Shown: positions 1 to 9,421, counted from the stretch's first letter. The stretch is 25,357 nt of DNA from a virus (IMGVR_UViG_3300020469_000237:1-25357); one strand, 5' to 3'. Translations and numbers: made by a program. Notes: generated by a model not told the origin, from the letters alone.

Positions 1-440
1 TCTTGTGATAAAGCATTTAAGGCAGATACTACTGTTACTTGTTCAGCAACATCAAATCCACCACGTCTCGTATCACTATCTCCACCAGCACTATCTAAAC
101 CAGATAAACTACCAAGAAGTTGATTGACATTTGTGTTCAAGTTGTTTATACTAATTGCAAAATTAGAATCACGAATATCATCTGCTAATGTCGATAGTTG
201 TCCTAAGTCTGAATCTATTTCATTGATTGCATTTACTATACTAGTTTTATTCGTAGTTGTCAAACTTGTTTTCGCACCCATGTTGCTATCAAGTTCGTTA
301 ATCGCACCTACTATATCAGAATCAACAGTTGTTGTCAACTTACCAGTTGCACCTACATCAATTGATTGGTTGTTTATATTATCAACTAACTGAGTAAAAT
401 TATCAGTTGTTGATGTTTTGATTGATGTGTTTCTACCCAC
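1..440 (-). CDS. Tail fibre-like protein, N-terminal part (cut by left window edge)
   Basis: The reading frame runs off the left edge; about 146 residues are visible. The start is a GTG at 440-438, chosen because a GGAG lies seven bases upstream and no ATG occurs in the first 50 codons. The N-terminus (TSTTDNFTQLVDNINN, then TTTVDSDIVGAINELDSNMG) closely resembles that of the fibre encoded at 895-2496, so the two are paralogues. The repeated A-I-N-E-(L/I)-D-S-(D/N) units look like the helical or coiled-coil shaft repeats of phage fibres. It is the last visible gene of the leftward late unit and overlaps the preceding small gene by 8 bp. A host-binding fibre or fibre-attachment role is inferred; the C-terminal tip, which would decide specificity, is outside the window. 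Confidence 0.75.
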   Translation of the reverse strand, partial: MGRNTSIKTSTTDNFTQLVDNINNQSIDVGATGKLTTTVDSDIVGAINELDSNMGAKTSLTTTNKTSIVNAINEIDSDLGQLSTLADDIRDSNFAISINNLNTNVNQLLGSLSGLDSAGGDSDTRRGGFDVAEQVTVVSALNALSQ

Positions 441-678
441 TGTCTAACTCCATAATTTTAGTTTTAAGTTGTGCTTCTGTAGTCATTGTATCGACTTCAT
501 TTGTAATGTCTCTTAGTCTTTGTTTTTCTGTTACGATATCTGTGGTATCTGCACCAGTTTCTAATGCTCTTTGAAACTTAACATCTTCTGCTTCAAGTAA
601 AGGTTTTCTATCTGCTCTTAACTTTTCTTTTGTTATTATTTTTGCTTTTGTTATATCTGTTACTATTCCCATGTCCAT
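433..678 (-). CDS. Small conserved phage protein, possible fibre-assembly factor
   Basis: An 81-residue charged protein. Its core (KLRADRKPLLEAEDVKFQRA, then ALETGADTTDIVTEKQRLRD) matches a pattern I recognise from small hypothetical proteins next to tail-fibre genes in many tailed phages. The C-terminal part (VDTMTTEAQLKTK) resembles tail-fibre-assembly chaperones, but I cannot name a family with certainty. The start may be the second ATG at 672, because AGGGA at 682-686 is nine bases from that ATG but only three from the one at 678. It overlaps the upstream 75-aa gene by 16 bp and the downstream fibre by 8 bp, so translational coupling with the fibre is likely. A role as a fibre chaperone rests mainly on its place between two fibres. 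Confidence 0.65.
   Translation of the reverse strand: MDMGIVTDITKAKIITKEKLRADRKPLLEAEDVKFQRALETGADTTDIVTEKQRLRDITNEVDTMTTEAQLKTKIMELDSG
448..451 (-). promoter_or_regulatory. Shine-Dalgarno GGAG deciding a GTG start
   Basis: GGAG on the minus strand lies seven bases before the GTG at 440-438, inside the end of the upstream small gene. It supports the GTG as the fibre start. Confidence 0.6.
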
Positions 679-890
679 GCGTCCCTAAAAGTTCTATCTG
701 TCGGTAATTCCGATTTATCTATTATATTATAACTAGTGCATTGTGGCAATTTTGCCATTGTTTTTTCTGCAAGGTCTTCAATCGAAGTAAAATTATCCCC
801 TTCGTCTCCCACTACTTCCATAAATGCTATTGCACCATCTATATCGTTTCTTAAAAAAACTATTACTTTATTATTTGTTATTGCTGTCAT
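663..890 (-). CDS. Small conserved phage protein with ELPTDRTFRDAW motif
   Basis: A 75-residue acidic protein. The C-terminal ELPTDRTFRDAWTWE is a motif I recognise from small hypothetical proteins beside tail-fibre genes in tailed phages; no function is established to my knowledge. The N-terminal part (KVIVFLRNDIDGAIAFMEVV) is probably a beta strand plus a helix. AAGG lies about eight bases before the ATG, within the stop region of the upstream fibre gene (4-bp gap). Together with the 81-aa protein it forms a two-gene cassette between two related fibres, consistent with a helper in fibre folding or attachment. That role is inferred from position. Confidence 0.65.
   Translation of the reverse strand: MTAITNNKVIVFLRNDIDGAIAFMEVVGDEGDNFTSIEDLAEKTMAKLPQCTSYNIIDKSELPTDRTFRDAWTWE
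682..686 (-). promoter_or_regulatory. Shine-Dalgarno AGGGA favouring an internal start
   Basis: AGGGA on the minus strand sits three bases before the first possible ATG (678) of the 81-aa gene and nine bases before the second (672). The usual spacing favours 672 as the true start. Confidence 0.5.
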
Positions 891-894
891 ATTT

Positions 895-2496
895 TTACCT
901 TATAATACATACTGAGTTTTCGGTGACATCACCACCAAAAGAATAACTACCAGTACCACCAGTTGCACCAGTAATTATAAAACATGCGGTTGTTGACCTA
1001 GTATAACTTAAATGTTCGGACATTGATGAAGGATTATGATTTCCATTTAATGATTTACCCATACCTGCTATACAATAAACATTATCAGGCATTGCACTAA
1101 ATGTTATAGCGGCAACTCCAACACCATAATCTATATAACCAGTACTAGTATCACCTCTTCCTCTTATCCCACTACTATGACTGTACATTATCCATGCTCT
1201 CACACCATATGCAACTCTATTACTACCATAACCATTATTAAACCGTATATTTCCACCATTCGTAAAGTTTGGTGCTAAATAACCAGCACCATTCGTTAAC
1301 TGGTTATTGTTTGATATACTGTTATTTATTGTAACAGTACCACCACCACCATTTAGTGTGAATGACCCACCACCTGATAAATTAGTACCAGCATTAATTG
1401 TGACAGTTGAATTACTCGGTGTAGTTGAAGTAATTGTAAACCCATTACCACTTCTTGATACAGAAGTACCACCAGAACCAGTAAATGAAAGTGTTTCATT
1501 ATTATTAATTTGTTCACTACTACCAGTACCTGCTCTGACAAAAAACTGTGTTGAGTTTGCACTATCTAATTGAGTTTGAATATTGCCAGTAATTCCATTT
1601 AGTGCTTGAAATTCTGTATTACTAATTGAACCATCTGCAATTTTTTCTGCATTAATACCAGCACCAGCGGCAATATCATTATTGACAAGACCACTAATTG
1701 CAGTACTACCTATCGCGGTAACATGTCCCGCAGAGTCCATAGTAATATCTTGCACATAAGTTTTACCACTATTGTTGACATCTGTTGCGCCAACTACTGT
1801 ATGGTCGACAAGTAATCTATTACCTGACATAGTAGTTTGAATAATACCATCACCAACAATTGCGATTGCTCCATTGGCACTATCAACAGTATCACTTCCA
1901 GTATCACCACTTATTGTTTGATATCTAAAGACATTACTAATATCTGTTTTTAATTGACCTACTGCTGAATCATGGTTTGATTCTAATTCGTTGATTGCAC
2001 CTTTGACTGTTGATGCAGAAGTATTTAAAGATGCGGCACCCATTTCTGCATCTAATTCATTTATACCACCAACAATATTTTTAGATGTAGTACTTAAAGT
2101 AGTTTTTGCACGAGCAGACCCTATGTCTGAGTCTAATATTCTAACATCTGCAGATAAAGAGTTTAATGCACCCCCAACAGTAGTTCGTTCTGCACTATCG
2201 TTAAAACCACCAAGTTTGTTTGCACTATCTGGTGTTAATCCGACTAATGAGGCATTACCAGCAGTATGTATTTCGTTTACTGCACCCGTAATAGTTTTTG
2301 AGTTTGTATTTAAAGTAGTATGTGGACGAGCACCAATGTCTGAGTCTAACTCATTAATTGCACCAACTAAATCAGAATCAACTGTAGTTGTTAATCTTGC
2401 AAGACCACCAACTTCTTTACCAATTGTGTTTGTATTATTAACAAACTGTGTAAAGTTATCAGTCGTTGACGTTAATGTATAATTACTATCAGGCAT
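895..2496 (-). CDS. Tail fibre protein
   Basis: A 533-residue protein that probably forms a trimeric fibre on the baseplate periphery and binds the host. The N-terminus (TLTSTTDNFTQFVNNTN) resembles that of the partial fibre at 1-440. Residues about 35-180 carry four to five degenerate repeats around GAINELDSDIGA, each separated by a T/S-rich strand. The middle (about 200-400) is rich in Gly, Ser, Asn and Thr, as in beta-structured shafts. The C-terminus has VRAWIMYS, FSAMPDNVYCIAGMG and a Gly-rich tail. This recalls the 'RAW-x-F-x-G ... F-x-x-x-M-P-x-x-x-Y' tip domain common in marine phage fibres. It overlaps the upstream small gene by 8 bp. Receptor and attachment site are unknown. Confidence 0.8.
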   Translation of the reverse strand: MPDSNYTLTSTTDNFTQFVNNTNTIGKEVGGLARLTTTVDSDLVGAINELDSDIGARPHTTLNTNSKTITGAVNEIHTAGNASLVGLTPDSANKLGGFNDSAERTTVGGALNSLSADVRILDSDIGSARAKTTLSTTSKNIVGGINELDAEMGAASLNTSASTVKGAINELESNHDSAVGQLKTDISNVFRYQTISGDTGSDTVDSANGAIAIVGDGIIQTTMSGNRLLVDHTVVGATDVNNSGKTYVQDITMDSAGHVTAIGSTAISGLVNNDIAAGAGINAEKIADGSISNTEFQALNGITGNIQTQLDSANSTQFFVRAGTGSSEQINNNETLSFTGSGGTSVSRSGNGFTITSTTPSNSTVTINAGTNLSGGGSFTLNGGGGTVTINNSISNNNQLTNGAGYLAPNFTNGGNIRFNNGYGSNRVAYGVRAWIMYSHSSGIRGRGDTSTGYIDYGVGVAAITFSAMPDNVYCIAGMGKSLNGNHNPSSMSEHLSYTRSTTACFIITGATGGTGSYSFGGDVTENSVCIIR

Positions 2497-2704
2497 CTTT
2501 TTCTACTAATTTTGTTAACAGAACTTTAATATCAGAAACATCTTTTTTGAGTTCTTGTATTTCTAGTTCTCGTTGTTTCTCCTTATTCTTTTTTAATCGT
2601 GCTTTTTGTATTTCAGTTGTATTTGCATTTAATATAGCACCTGTTTCTCTATCTCTTACAAGTCCCGAATTACCTTCAACTTGTATATACTTTTTACTAT
2701 TCAT
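2489..2704 (-). CDS. Small coiled-coil phage protein
   Basis: A 71-residue, strongly charged protein. The first part (KYIQVEGNSGLVRDRETGAI, then LNAN) is a short conserved segment I associate with small hypothetical proteins near the baseplate genes of T4-like marine phages. Residues about 30-70 are Lys/Glu-rich with spaced Ile and Leu (ELEIQELKKDVSDIKVLLTK), as expected for a coiled coil. Its start overlaps the stop of the large DUF4815-type gene by 1 bp (TAATG), and its end overlaps the fibre gene by 8 bp, so all three are probably translated in series. A small virion linker or fibre-assembly helper is possible; the function is not known. Confidence 0.65.
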   Translation of the reverse strand: MNSKKYIQVEGNSGLVRDRETGAILNANTTEIQKARLKKNKEKQRELEIQELKKDVSDIKVLLTKLVEKDA

Positions 2705-5700
2705 TATGTAGAAACTGCTATTACTCTTAAATCTTTAAATAAAGGTGGCATAGAAGTGTTTGTTGACCTAAATACAATCTTTATTTGATACTGATTAAAT
2801 GCATCTAATTCTTTAGGATGGGCATTATATCTGTACTCTAAGAAATTACTTTTATCTGCACCAACTGGACTTTCTAATGTAGAAAGTGTATATGGTTGCT
2901 CGTGTATATTTACACCTTCATTTGCAGTTCTAAAATAAACTTCAAAATCTGCTTCTGCTGGTCTCAATGAAGCAAATAATATTTTTAAGTTAATTGCATC
3001 TTCTAGTAATGTAATGGGTCTTGTAATGTGTTTACTAATATGAGAACCACCTTGAGGTTCTGTTTCAGCAACATAAAACAATGGAACATTAAATCCTGTT
3101 GTTGTACCACTCGCTTGTTTATCAATTCTATTATGAATTGTAGTCATTGCACATCTTTGTGTATCAATTACTGGTGAAACATCTGCTCTAATTGTATCAA
3201 TTGTTGCCTGCATTTCTACTGACCTGATACCATGTCCTGACCCTACACCTAATTCAGCATCTTCATCTGAATCATGTGCTATCATTCTAGGAGCAGTAAA
3301 GAAGTTTTCTTTACCTATTGAAATATCTTTTGAAAAAACAGTATCTTTTACAAATCTTGTTTCACTACCAGCAAGAGATTTACCTGTTGTAAACTTAGCA
3401 CCTAAATTAAATGTAGTATCTTCTGGTATAAGTGTATCTAATGTCGGAACAACACAATCAAACTCTATGTTTTTAGTACATGTAACATTGTCACCACCCA
3501 TAAAACCAGAAGCACTTGCATTTCCTGATTGTGGTGCATTGAATTGAAAACCATTACCATCTACTGCAGTTACAGTATGTTTCGCATGAAGACTTCCTTG
3601 GTTTATAGTACCTGAAGAGTCAACACCATTTTGTCCAGCACTAATACTAACACCTTCAATCATAACAGTATCGTTGACATGTAGTCCATGGTCTGGCATT
3701 AATACGTTTATTACTTTACTACTTGCAGTAGTTAGTATCGGATTACTAATTAATTTTTGTTTTGGCACACTTGCATTTTGGAATGTTGCAGTACCACCAG
3801 CAGTTGTAAACTGTGCTTTAAATAATTTAAATGCTAAGTCCTGTGTTTGGTCTGGTTCCCATGTTGTACCATTTTGTGATTTAAATAAACTACCCATTGA
3901 AGGTTGTTTGTTAATTCTTTTTTCAGTACTACCTAATTCAAACTCATAAGTTTTACCAACATATGCATTGTAACTTGTACAATCAGAAAGTAATACAATA
4001 GCATATTCTGTATCAGCATTCAAAAATATTGGTTCGTCAAAAACAAAATCTGTTGGTGCCGCAAGAGCATTTGCTTGAGTACCTGTCGCAGTATTTACAC
4101 TTGCAGGATTAACAAATACAGATGACCCTGGGAAAATTTGTGATGCACTTGGGTGACCATTAACCATTGGTCTTATTTGTAATTGTACAGGAATAGTTGC
4201 ATCTTTACTAGCAAAATAACATTGTACTTTAGTGATAAACATACCACTTGGTGCAGTCACCATAAATGATTGTGCAAGTGGGTCATGCCATGTGACATCT
4301 TCCCAACGTCTTGTTGCAGTAACAGTTAGTCTAGTGTTCCGTATAGTTTCTTGTCTAGTATCTAATGTACCTTTAGATGTAAAAATTGTTGATGCATGTG
4401 AAGTTGAAGATGGTTCATCATCAACAGAAATATCTAATAATTTAAATTCTCTTTCACCAACTCTAAATTTATTTGTATCAGAAGATGGTATTAAGAATGA
4501 ACCTTCTACTTTACCAGCGGCATCAGTTGTTAAAGTTGATGCAGTACTTGGGTGAGCATTTAAATTTTGATATTGATTACCTGTATAAGTTTGCTCACTT
4601 ATATCTTTAAAAGTTTCACTTTTCACAAAGTTATCAAATCCAACACCATCAAAGAATGGATAGTATCTAGTTGTAGGTCTTAAACCTTCTGCTCTAAAGA
4701 ATACTAATCTTGGTCTCATGAAAGGTATAAATGTTAATGATACAGTTCTATCACCTATTATTTCAGTTATAGTTGATGAACCAACAACTTGTCTTTGTGA
4801 GAATGTGTCTGTAGTTCTAAGAAGTCTACCGCCACCACCTAATCGTCTAGATTCTGCGGCACTAAATTGTTCAGTTACATTAGTAGTTTCAGCATTTTCA
4901 ATACCTGTCCAGTTCCATACCCAGTTACCAAACCAGTTAGTCATATCTAAGTTATCTGGAACATCTGGGAAATTGTTTAGTCGAACTCTATTCCATATCA
5001 TTCTTAATGCTTGAGCATTTTGATTACCCATACCATTAACATCACCTAAGTCAATAGTTGCTTCTGCATTAACTACTTTTGCTGGGTCATACTTAGTATC
5101 TGTCCATATATCAGATGCAGGAGAAAGTCTAATTTGACCTTCTTGAGTTATTACTGCAAATGGGTTTATATTTTCTGTACCAGAAATAAGTGTTTGTGTT
5201 ATAGCAGAATCTTCTGTATGTGACAAATAAACATTATCACCCTTTAATATAGTATTTGTAGATTTACTAGAATCATATATTAAAGGTATGTTCTGTACTG
5301 AAACGTGTGGGTGTAAAGTACTTGTACTTGGGTCAACAGATGCACGATAATCTGGGTCTTGAGCATCGGATAAACCTCTGTCATTAAAGTTATCTACTAA
5401 GAAACCTGATTTAGTTCTAGCAGTACCACCAGAATCTGTAATTAATAATTGTTCTGTTGCTTGTTCTAAAAACGAGAGAGCAGTAGTTTCTTCTAAACCA
5501 TCTACTCTTTCTTCAAGTCTAGCAATGTCTTGCATTCTAAATCTTTTAAACTTAAGTGTTTTTAAACTAGCATCTGAGTCTGATATACCATAACCATTCA
5601 AATTTAAGTTAAATAAATTTAAAGTATTTTCAGGTACAGGAGGTAATTGTCTAGAGAATCCTGGTTGACCAGAAATAAGTTGTAGTGACCCATCAATGTT

Positions 5701-7950
5701 TGCAACAATCCTATCTGCTCTTGGTAGATAGTATTCGATATCTGTATTTACAATATCACCTGTTGAAGGTAAATCATGAGTATGAGTAAATGCACCTGCA
5801 GACGAACCACTATCAGATGCTTTTATACCTCTAAAGTCAACTACGTCTCGTAAGTTAATAATTGTTCTTTGGTCTGGTCTATAATCAAGAATGTCTTCAT
5901 ATTCTACTTGACCAGTATATGAGTTTACTGAGAAGAAATCACCTGTCGCACCATGTGTAAAGTGTTTGTACTTAACATAAACATTACCACTTGGCGCAGT
6001 TGCACTTTGTTTTAAGATAATTCTACCAGTTTGATAAAATGCTGGTCTTTGTCCATTATCTAAATCAAAGTTAGCACTTATATCAGCACCACTTGAACTA
6101 CCATCTTTTATTTCTTCAATTGTGTAAATATCTGGATGGTCTAGTTTTACATAAGTTAATTGTCCTGCAGTTCCATCAGCAACACCATTTGTAATAGTTG
6201 CTCTTGTAACAGTTGATTCTGCAAGTGTTTTTGTTCTTGAAGTACCATTAGATTTATTTACTTTTGCATAAATTGTGTGTGCTCCATCTGGCATTGCAGA
6301 AAGAGTTAATGATTGTGACCCTACTGACCCAAAAGTTGGACTAGCAACTCTGTCACCACTTGAATCCGTTGTAACAATCCAATCAGCAGTATTTACAAAA
6401 GTTTCTCCACTTAATGCAGTTAGTGTAACACTTCCTCCACTTACTGTACCTGCAAAGACTCTTTGTACTTCAAAGTTAATATCAGATAAAGTTTTTGGTC
6501 TTACGTTAGGTGCAGGGAATACTATTGCACTATTACTTCCTTCTTTTAATATTGCTTTACTACTTTCTAGTTTTATTTTTAAAAAGTCTGTTGTGCCTGT
6601 ACCAATAGTTTTGGCGTTTCTAAAGTTTTGTCCAGAACTCATTTGTATATCGTAAAGATATGCTCTAAAATTAATACCATCTTTTGCTATTGAACGAACT
6701 CTTACAGTACCAATAACACTAGCACCTGGATTAGTTGTTGATGTTGATATATTTACTCGTGTACCATCAACAGGAATAAGACCTTCAATAGTATCACAAA
6801 CAACAAATGAACCATAGTTTACACCAACAGTTTCATTATTTACTGTAGTAGTTGTTCTTGGTTTTGGTACAATTAGTTTTGTCGGTTTCTCTTTATTAAA
6901 ACGATATCCATTTACGTATGCAGTACCTGACGAAACATTTGCAACTAAATTTGATGATGCACTTGCTGAATCCGCTTCTAAACTTAACCTAAATGGATTA
7001 ACAATGTAATTACCAGATTCTTCTCTTGTTCTTAAAGCAAGAACTTCATTTATCTTATTGTAACTATCTGTACCAGTTACTTGTTCTACTATTTCACCAG
7101 CAACTATATCTGCATAGAAAACAAAGTTCTGTGTTCCTGTGACATCTGATTTTCTTGTAAGTGTTAAACTAATTCTATATCTGTCTGCACCTGGGGCAGT
7201 TGTGTTTGGTGCGGCCCCTTGATTATCATACAATGCAGTATCATCTGCAAATGTGACTATATCTTCTGTAACTACAAAACCAACTACTTCTGTTGGAAAC
7301 TTAGAATACTTTCTTAATAAAGTAGATTGTGCTTTAGTAAAGACAAAATGTCCTCTTACAAAGAAATCACCCGCACCATTACTAATTAATGTTCCTTGTC
7401 CTGTTGCCGGGTTTGCAGTAGTGTTTGTTGATTGAACTGTTAAAGTTGTTGAACCTGAAGTGATGTTTTCTCCAGGGGTAAATCTTACAGGTGTAGTACC
7501 TGATAAACCACTTGTACTTGTATCTGTATATTGCACAAAGATAGTTGCAGGGTCACCAGTTGCTGAAACACTTGCAGACAATTCTGCTAAACTTGTATCT
7601 GTAACTGCTTGTGCTACTCGAATAACTCGTGCTTTAATACTTGATGTAGCACCAGTAAATTCTAATCCAACAAGTGAAGTAACTTGGTCATCTGTAATAG
7701 TGCTTGATAATTTGACAAATTCATATGAATTATCAATTGTTGGACCACCAGGATTAACTGCGGCACCATCTTTAAATACATGTCTACCAAGTCGTGCAAT
7801 TTCTTCTTGAGTTATAGTTTGCGATTGAGTAAGTTCTCTTGCTTGGACTGCCCTACCAGAGTTGAATAATATTCTATGATAATTATCACTATCTGCAAAG
7901 TCATCTTTATAAGTAACTCCGAATGTATTTTTAGTAAATGTTGTCGCCAT
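2704..7950 (-). CDS. Very large virion structural protein, DUF4815-type N-terminus
   Basis: At 1748 residues this is the largest protein in the window. Its N-terminus (YKDDFADSDNYHRILFNSGR, AVQARELTQSQTITQEEIAR, FKDGAAVNPGG) matches the DUF4815 region of large structural proteins in T4-like cyanophages and other marine phages. Other typical segments are GDFFSVNSYTGQVEYEDILD and the DPLAQSFMV / GMFITKVQCYFASKD / VQLQIRPMVNGHPS region near residues 1220-1270, which I recognise from the same family. It follows gp8 with a 4-bp gap, where T4 carries genes 9, 10, 11 and 12. By position it may take over the peripheral baseplate role of gp9/gp10, but I see no direct similarity to those proteins. A Gly-rich beta module near 7440-7690 resembles insertions in gp8 and gp53. 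Confidence 0.8.
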   Translation of the reverse strand: MATTFTKNTFGVTYKDDFADSDNYHRILFNSGRAVQARELTQSQTITQEEIARLGRHVFKDGAAVNPGGPTIDNSYEFVKLSSTITDDQVTSLVGLEFTGATSSIKARVIRVAQAVTDTSLAELSASVSATGDPATIFVQYTDTSTSGLSGTTPVRFTPGENITSGSTTLTVQSTNTTANPATGQGTLISNGAGDFFVRGHFVFTKAQSTLLRKYSKFPTEVVGFVVTEDIVTFADDTALYDNQGAAPNTTAPGADRYRISLTLTRKSDVTGTQNFVFYADIVAGEIVEQVTGTDSYNKINEVLALRTREESGNYIVNPFRLSLEADSASASSNLVANVSSGTAYVNGYRFNKEKPTKLIVPKPRTTTTVNNETVGVNYGSFVVCDTIEGLIPVDGTRVNISTSTTNPGASVIGTVRVRSIAKDGINFRAYLYDIQMSSGQNFRNAKTIGTGTTDFLKIKLESSKAILKEGSNSAIVFPAPNVRPKTLSDINFEVQRVFAGTVSGGSVTLTALSGETFVNTADWIVTTDSSGDRVASPTFGSVGSQSLTLSAMPDGAHTIYAKVNKSNGTSRTKTLAESTVTRATITNGVADGTAGQLTYVKLDHPDIYTIEEIKDGSSSGADISANFDLDNGQRPAFYQTGRIILKQSATAPSGNVYVKYKHFTHGATGDFFSVNSYTGQVEYEDILDYRPDQRTIINLRDVVDFRGIKASDSGSSAGAFTHTHDLPSTGDIVNTDIEYYLPRADRIVANIDGSLQLISGQPGFSRQLPPVPENTLNLFNLNLNGYGISDSDASLKTLKFKRFRMQDIARLEERVDGLEETTALSFLEQATEQLLITDSGGTARTKSGFLVDNFNDRGLSDAQDPDYRASVDPSTSTLHPHVSVQNIPLIYDSSKSTNTILKGDNVYLSHTEDSAITQTLISGTENINPFAVITQEGQIRLSPASDIWTDTKYDPAKVVNAEATIDLGDVNGMGNQNAQALRMIWNRVRLNNFPDVPDNLDMTNWFGNWVWNWTGIENAETTNVTEQFSAAESRRLGGGGRLLRTTDTFSQRQVVGSSTITEIIGDRTVSLTFIPFMRPRLVFFRAEGLRPTTRYYPFFDGVGFDNFVKSETFKDISEQTYTGNQYQNLNAHPSTASTLTTDAAGKVEGSFLIPSSDTNKFRVGEREFKLLDISVDDEPSSTSHASTIFTSKGTLDTRQETIRNTRLTVTATRRWEDVTWHDPLAQSFMVTAPSGMFITKVQCYFASKDATIPVQLQIRPMVNGHPSASQIFPGSSVFVNPASVNTATGTQANALAAPTDFVFDEPIFLNADTEYAIVLLSDCTSYNAYVGKTYEFELGSTEKRINKQPSMGSLFKSQNGTTWEPDQTQDLAFKLFKAQFTTAGGTATFQNASVPKQKLISNPILTTASSKVINVLMPDHGLHVNDTVMIEGVSISAGQNGVDSSGTINQGSLHAKHTVTAVDGNGFQFNAPQSGNASASGFMGGDNVTCTKNIEFDCVVPTLDTLIPEDTTFNLGAKFTTGKSLAGSETRFVKDTVFSKDISIGKENFFTAPRMIAHDSDEDAELGVGSGHGIRSVEMQATIDTIRADVSPVIDTQRCAMTTIHNRIDKQASGTTTGFNVPLFYVAETEPQGGSHISKHITRPITLLEDAINLKILFASLRPAEADFEVYFRTANEGVNIHEQPYTLSTLESPVGADKSNFLEYRYNAHPKELDAFNQYQIKIVFRSTNTSMPPLFKDLRVIAVST

Positions 7951-7954
7951 AGTA

Positions 7955-9421
7955 TTATACCTGTATTACGATTTTAATATCTTCTGTTTGTTCTGCAGAC
8001 CTTGTAATCGCCGCACGATTATCGATATATAGTAAATCACCAGTAAATGGATTTACTTCTGCTTTTAAGAATGCGGCAGTACCACTATCATATCCAGATG
8101 ATGCTTCTATGTTACCACCACCTGTTCCATCTGATTCTGTTAGTGCCTCACCAGCGATAAAGTTTGCAAACCCTGTTGAATCGTTTTGATGATAGAACAA
8201 TGCAGTTCCACTACCTGAACCTGAATCTTTATCTACAATTGCTCTTGCACCTGATGTTCCACCAACAATTGTTTTATCTTCTGTAAAGTTAGCAGAAACA
8301 GATGCCATTTGTAATCCTCTTACTGCTCTACCTGTAGATGCAGTAAACAATGTACCACCACCAGAATCTGAATCACCAGAGTAATGTCTACCTTGAACCA
8401 TTAACTGTCTACCTACATTTCCTGACGAATCAACTTTTGGATTCTTTAATAATCCTACTTGTCTAAAATCTTGCCCAATAATAAAGTCAAGACTTTCTTC
8501 ACCTGATGGTTTAGCATTAAACATTAACGATGATGATTTTAAATCGTCTGTTGGGTCATGTCCAAGTCCCATTGGAGGTGAAAGTATCGGTCTAATCTGA
8601 GCATTAGTTGTAACAGTACCACCACCAGATATTTTGACACTTGCATAATTATAATTTTGTCCCATGTTTGCAAGTTTAAAAGTATTATCTGAACTATCTG
8701 TGACTTTTACATCAACAACTTGATTGTTACTCATAACTGCAGTTGCACTTGCTCCTGTACCATCACCTTCAATTGTTAATGTTGGTGTGCCACTATATTG
8801 CCCTGGCGCAACAACTTCATATCCTACAACTTGACCTTTAATCGCCGCATCTTGTACACCTTTTTGTTCTGTGTCAGAAACAGGAGAGTTTGTATCTATT
8901 CCTTCTACTAGTTTTACAGGTATAAAGTTTGCAGATTGAAACTTACTTGCATCTAATGAACTAATTGAATACATAAACTTCCATACATATCCATCAGTAC
9001 CTCTAAATGGAGTACCATTTGTACCACCAACAGGTTCTACTGTTGATACTTGCACTACACCAGTTGCACTTTTACCTTGACGAAGACACATGTATACTTG
9101 TTGGTTATTGTTTATTATATAATAAGTATTTGTTGGATACCCTACTTGTGCATCATCGTATGCATCATACGTTGAACCAGAAGTCCAGTTTGCTCTAGGG
9201 ATAACTCTTGAAACATCACCAATTAATTTTACTGATTGCATGGAGTTTCTAAAGTCTATTTCTTCTGCTAAACTTCTTTGAGGAGTTGGTGGTGTATCTG
9301 TTGCATTCCACTGCTCTGAACGACCAATTGCCGCATAATACTGATTCGAAGCATCACTATCGTTTATTTTAACTAAATCCGCGACTAGTTGTTTTAGCGG
9401 GTCTGTTACTATTGCTACCAT
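7955..9421 (-). CDS. gp8: Baseplate wedge protein gp8
   Basis: A 488-residue wedge protein; T4 gp8 has 334 residues. It shares ordered landmarks with T4 gp8: AIGRSEQW near residue 31 (T4 FGRSEPW), RVIPRANW near 72, VYMCLRQG near 109, and STVEP then DGYVWKFMYSI near 126-153. The C-terminal GDLLYIDNRAAITRSAEQTE corresponds to the T4 'Y-M-E-N-R-P-P ... D-Q-T-E-E' end. The extra length is in the middle: a V-x-PGQYSGTPTLTIEGDGTGA beta module, and a module with TIVGGTSGARAIV (8128-8290). AAGGAG sits eight bases before the ATG. In T4, gp8 is a dimer in the wedge that contacts gp7 and gp10. Confidence 0.88.
   Translation of the reverse strand: MVAIVTDPLKQLVADLVKINDSDASNQYYAAIGRSEQWNATDTPPTPQRSLAEEIDFRNSMQSVKLIGDVSRVIPRANWTSGSTYDAYDDAQVGYPTNTYYIINNNQQVYMCLRQGKSATGVVQVSTVEPVGGTNGTPFRGTDGYVWKFMYSISSLDASKFQSANFIPVKLVEGIDTNSPVSDTEQKGVQDAAIKGQVVGYEVVAPGQYSGTPTLTIEGDGTGASATAVMSNNQVVDVKVTDSSDNTFKLANMGQNYNYASVKISGGGTVTTNAQIRPILSPPMGLGHDPTDDLKSSSLMFNAKPSGEESLDFIIGQDFRQVGLLKNPKVDSSGNVGRQLMVQGRHYSGDSDSGGGTLFTASTGRAVRGLQMASVSANFTEDKTIVGGTSGARAIVDKDSGSGSGTALFYHQNDSTGFANFIAGEALTESDGTGGGNIEASSGYDSGTAAFLKAEVNPFTGDLLYIDNRAAITRSAEQTEDIKIVIQV

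Noticed and set aside
281-2420. Repeated short DNA words resembling a CRISPR or repeat array
   Set aside because: The repeats are degenerate, in frame and encode fibre shaft units. There are no regular spacers.
1991-2482. Plus-strand open frame (163 codons) opposite the tail fibre
   Set aside because: It is the complement of the fibre repeats, with low-complexity composition and no supporting start signal.
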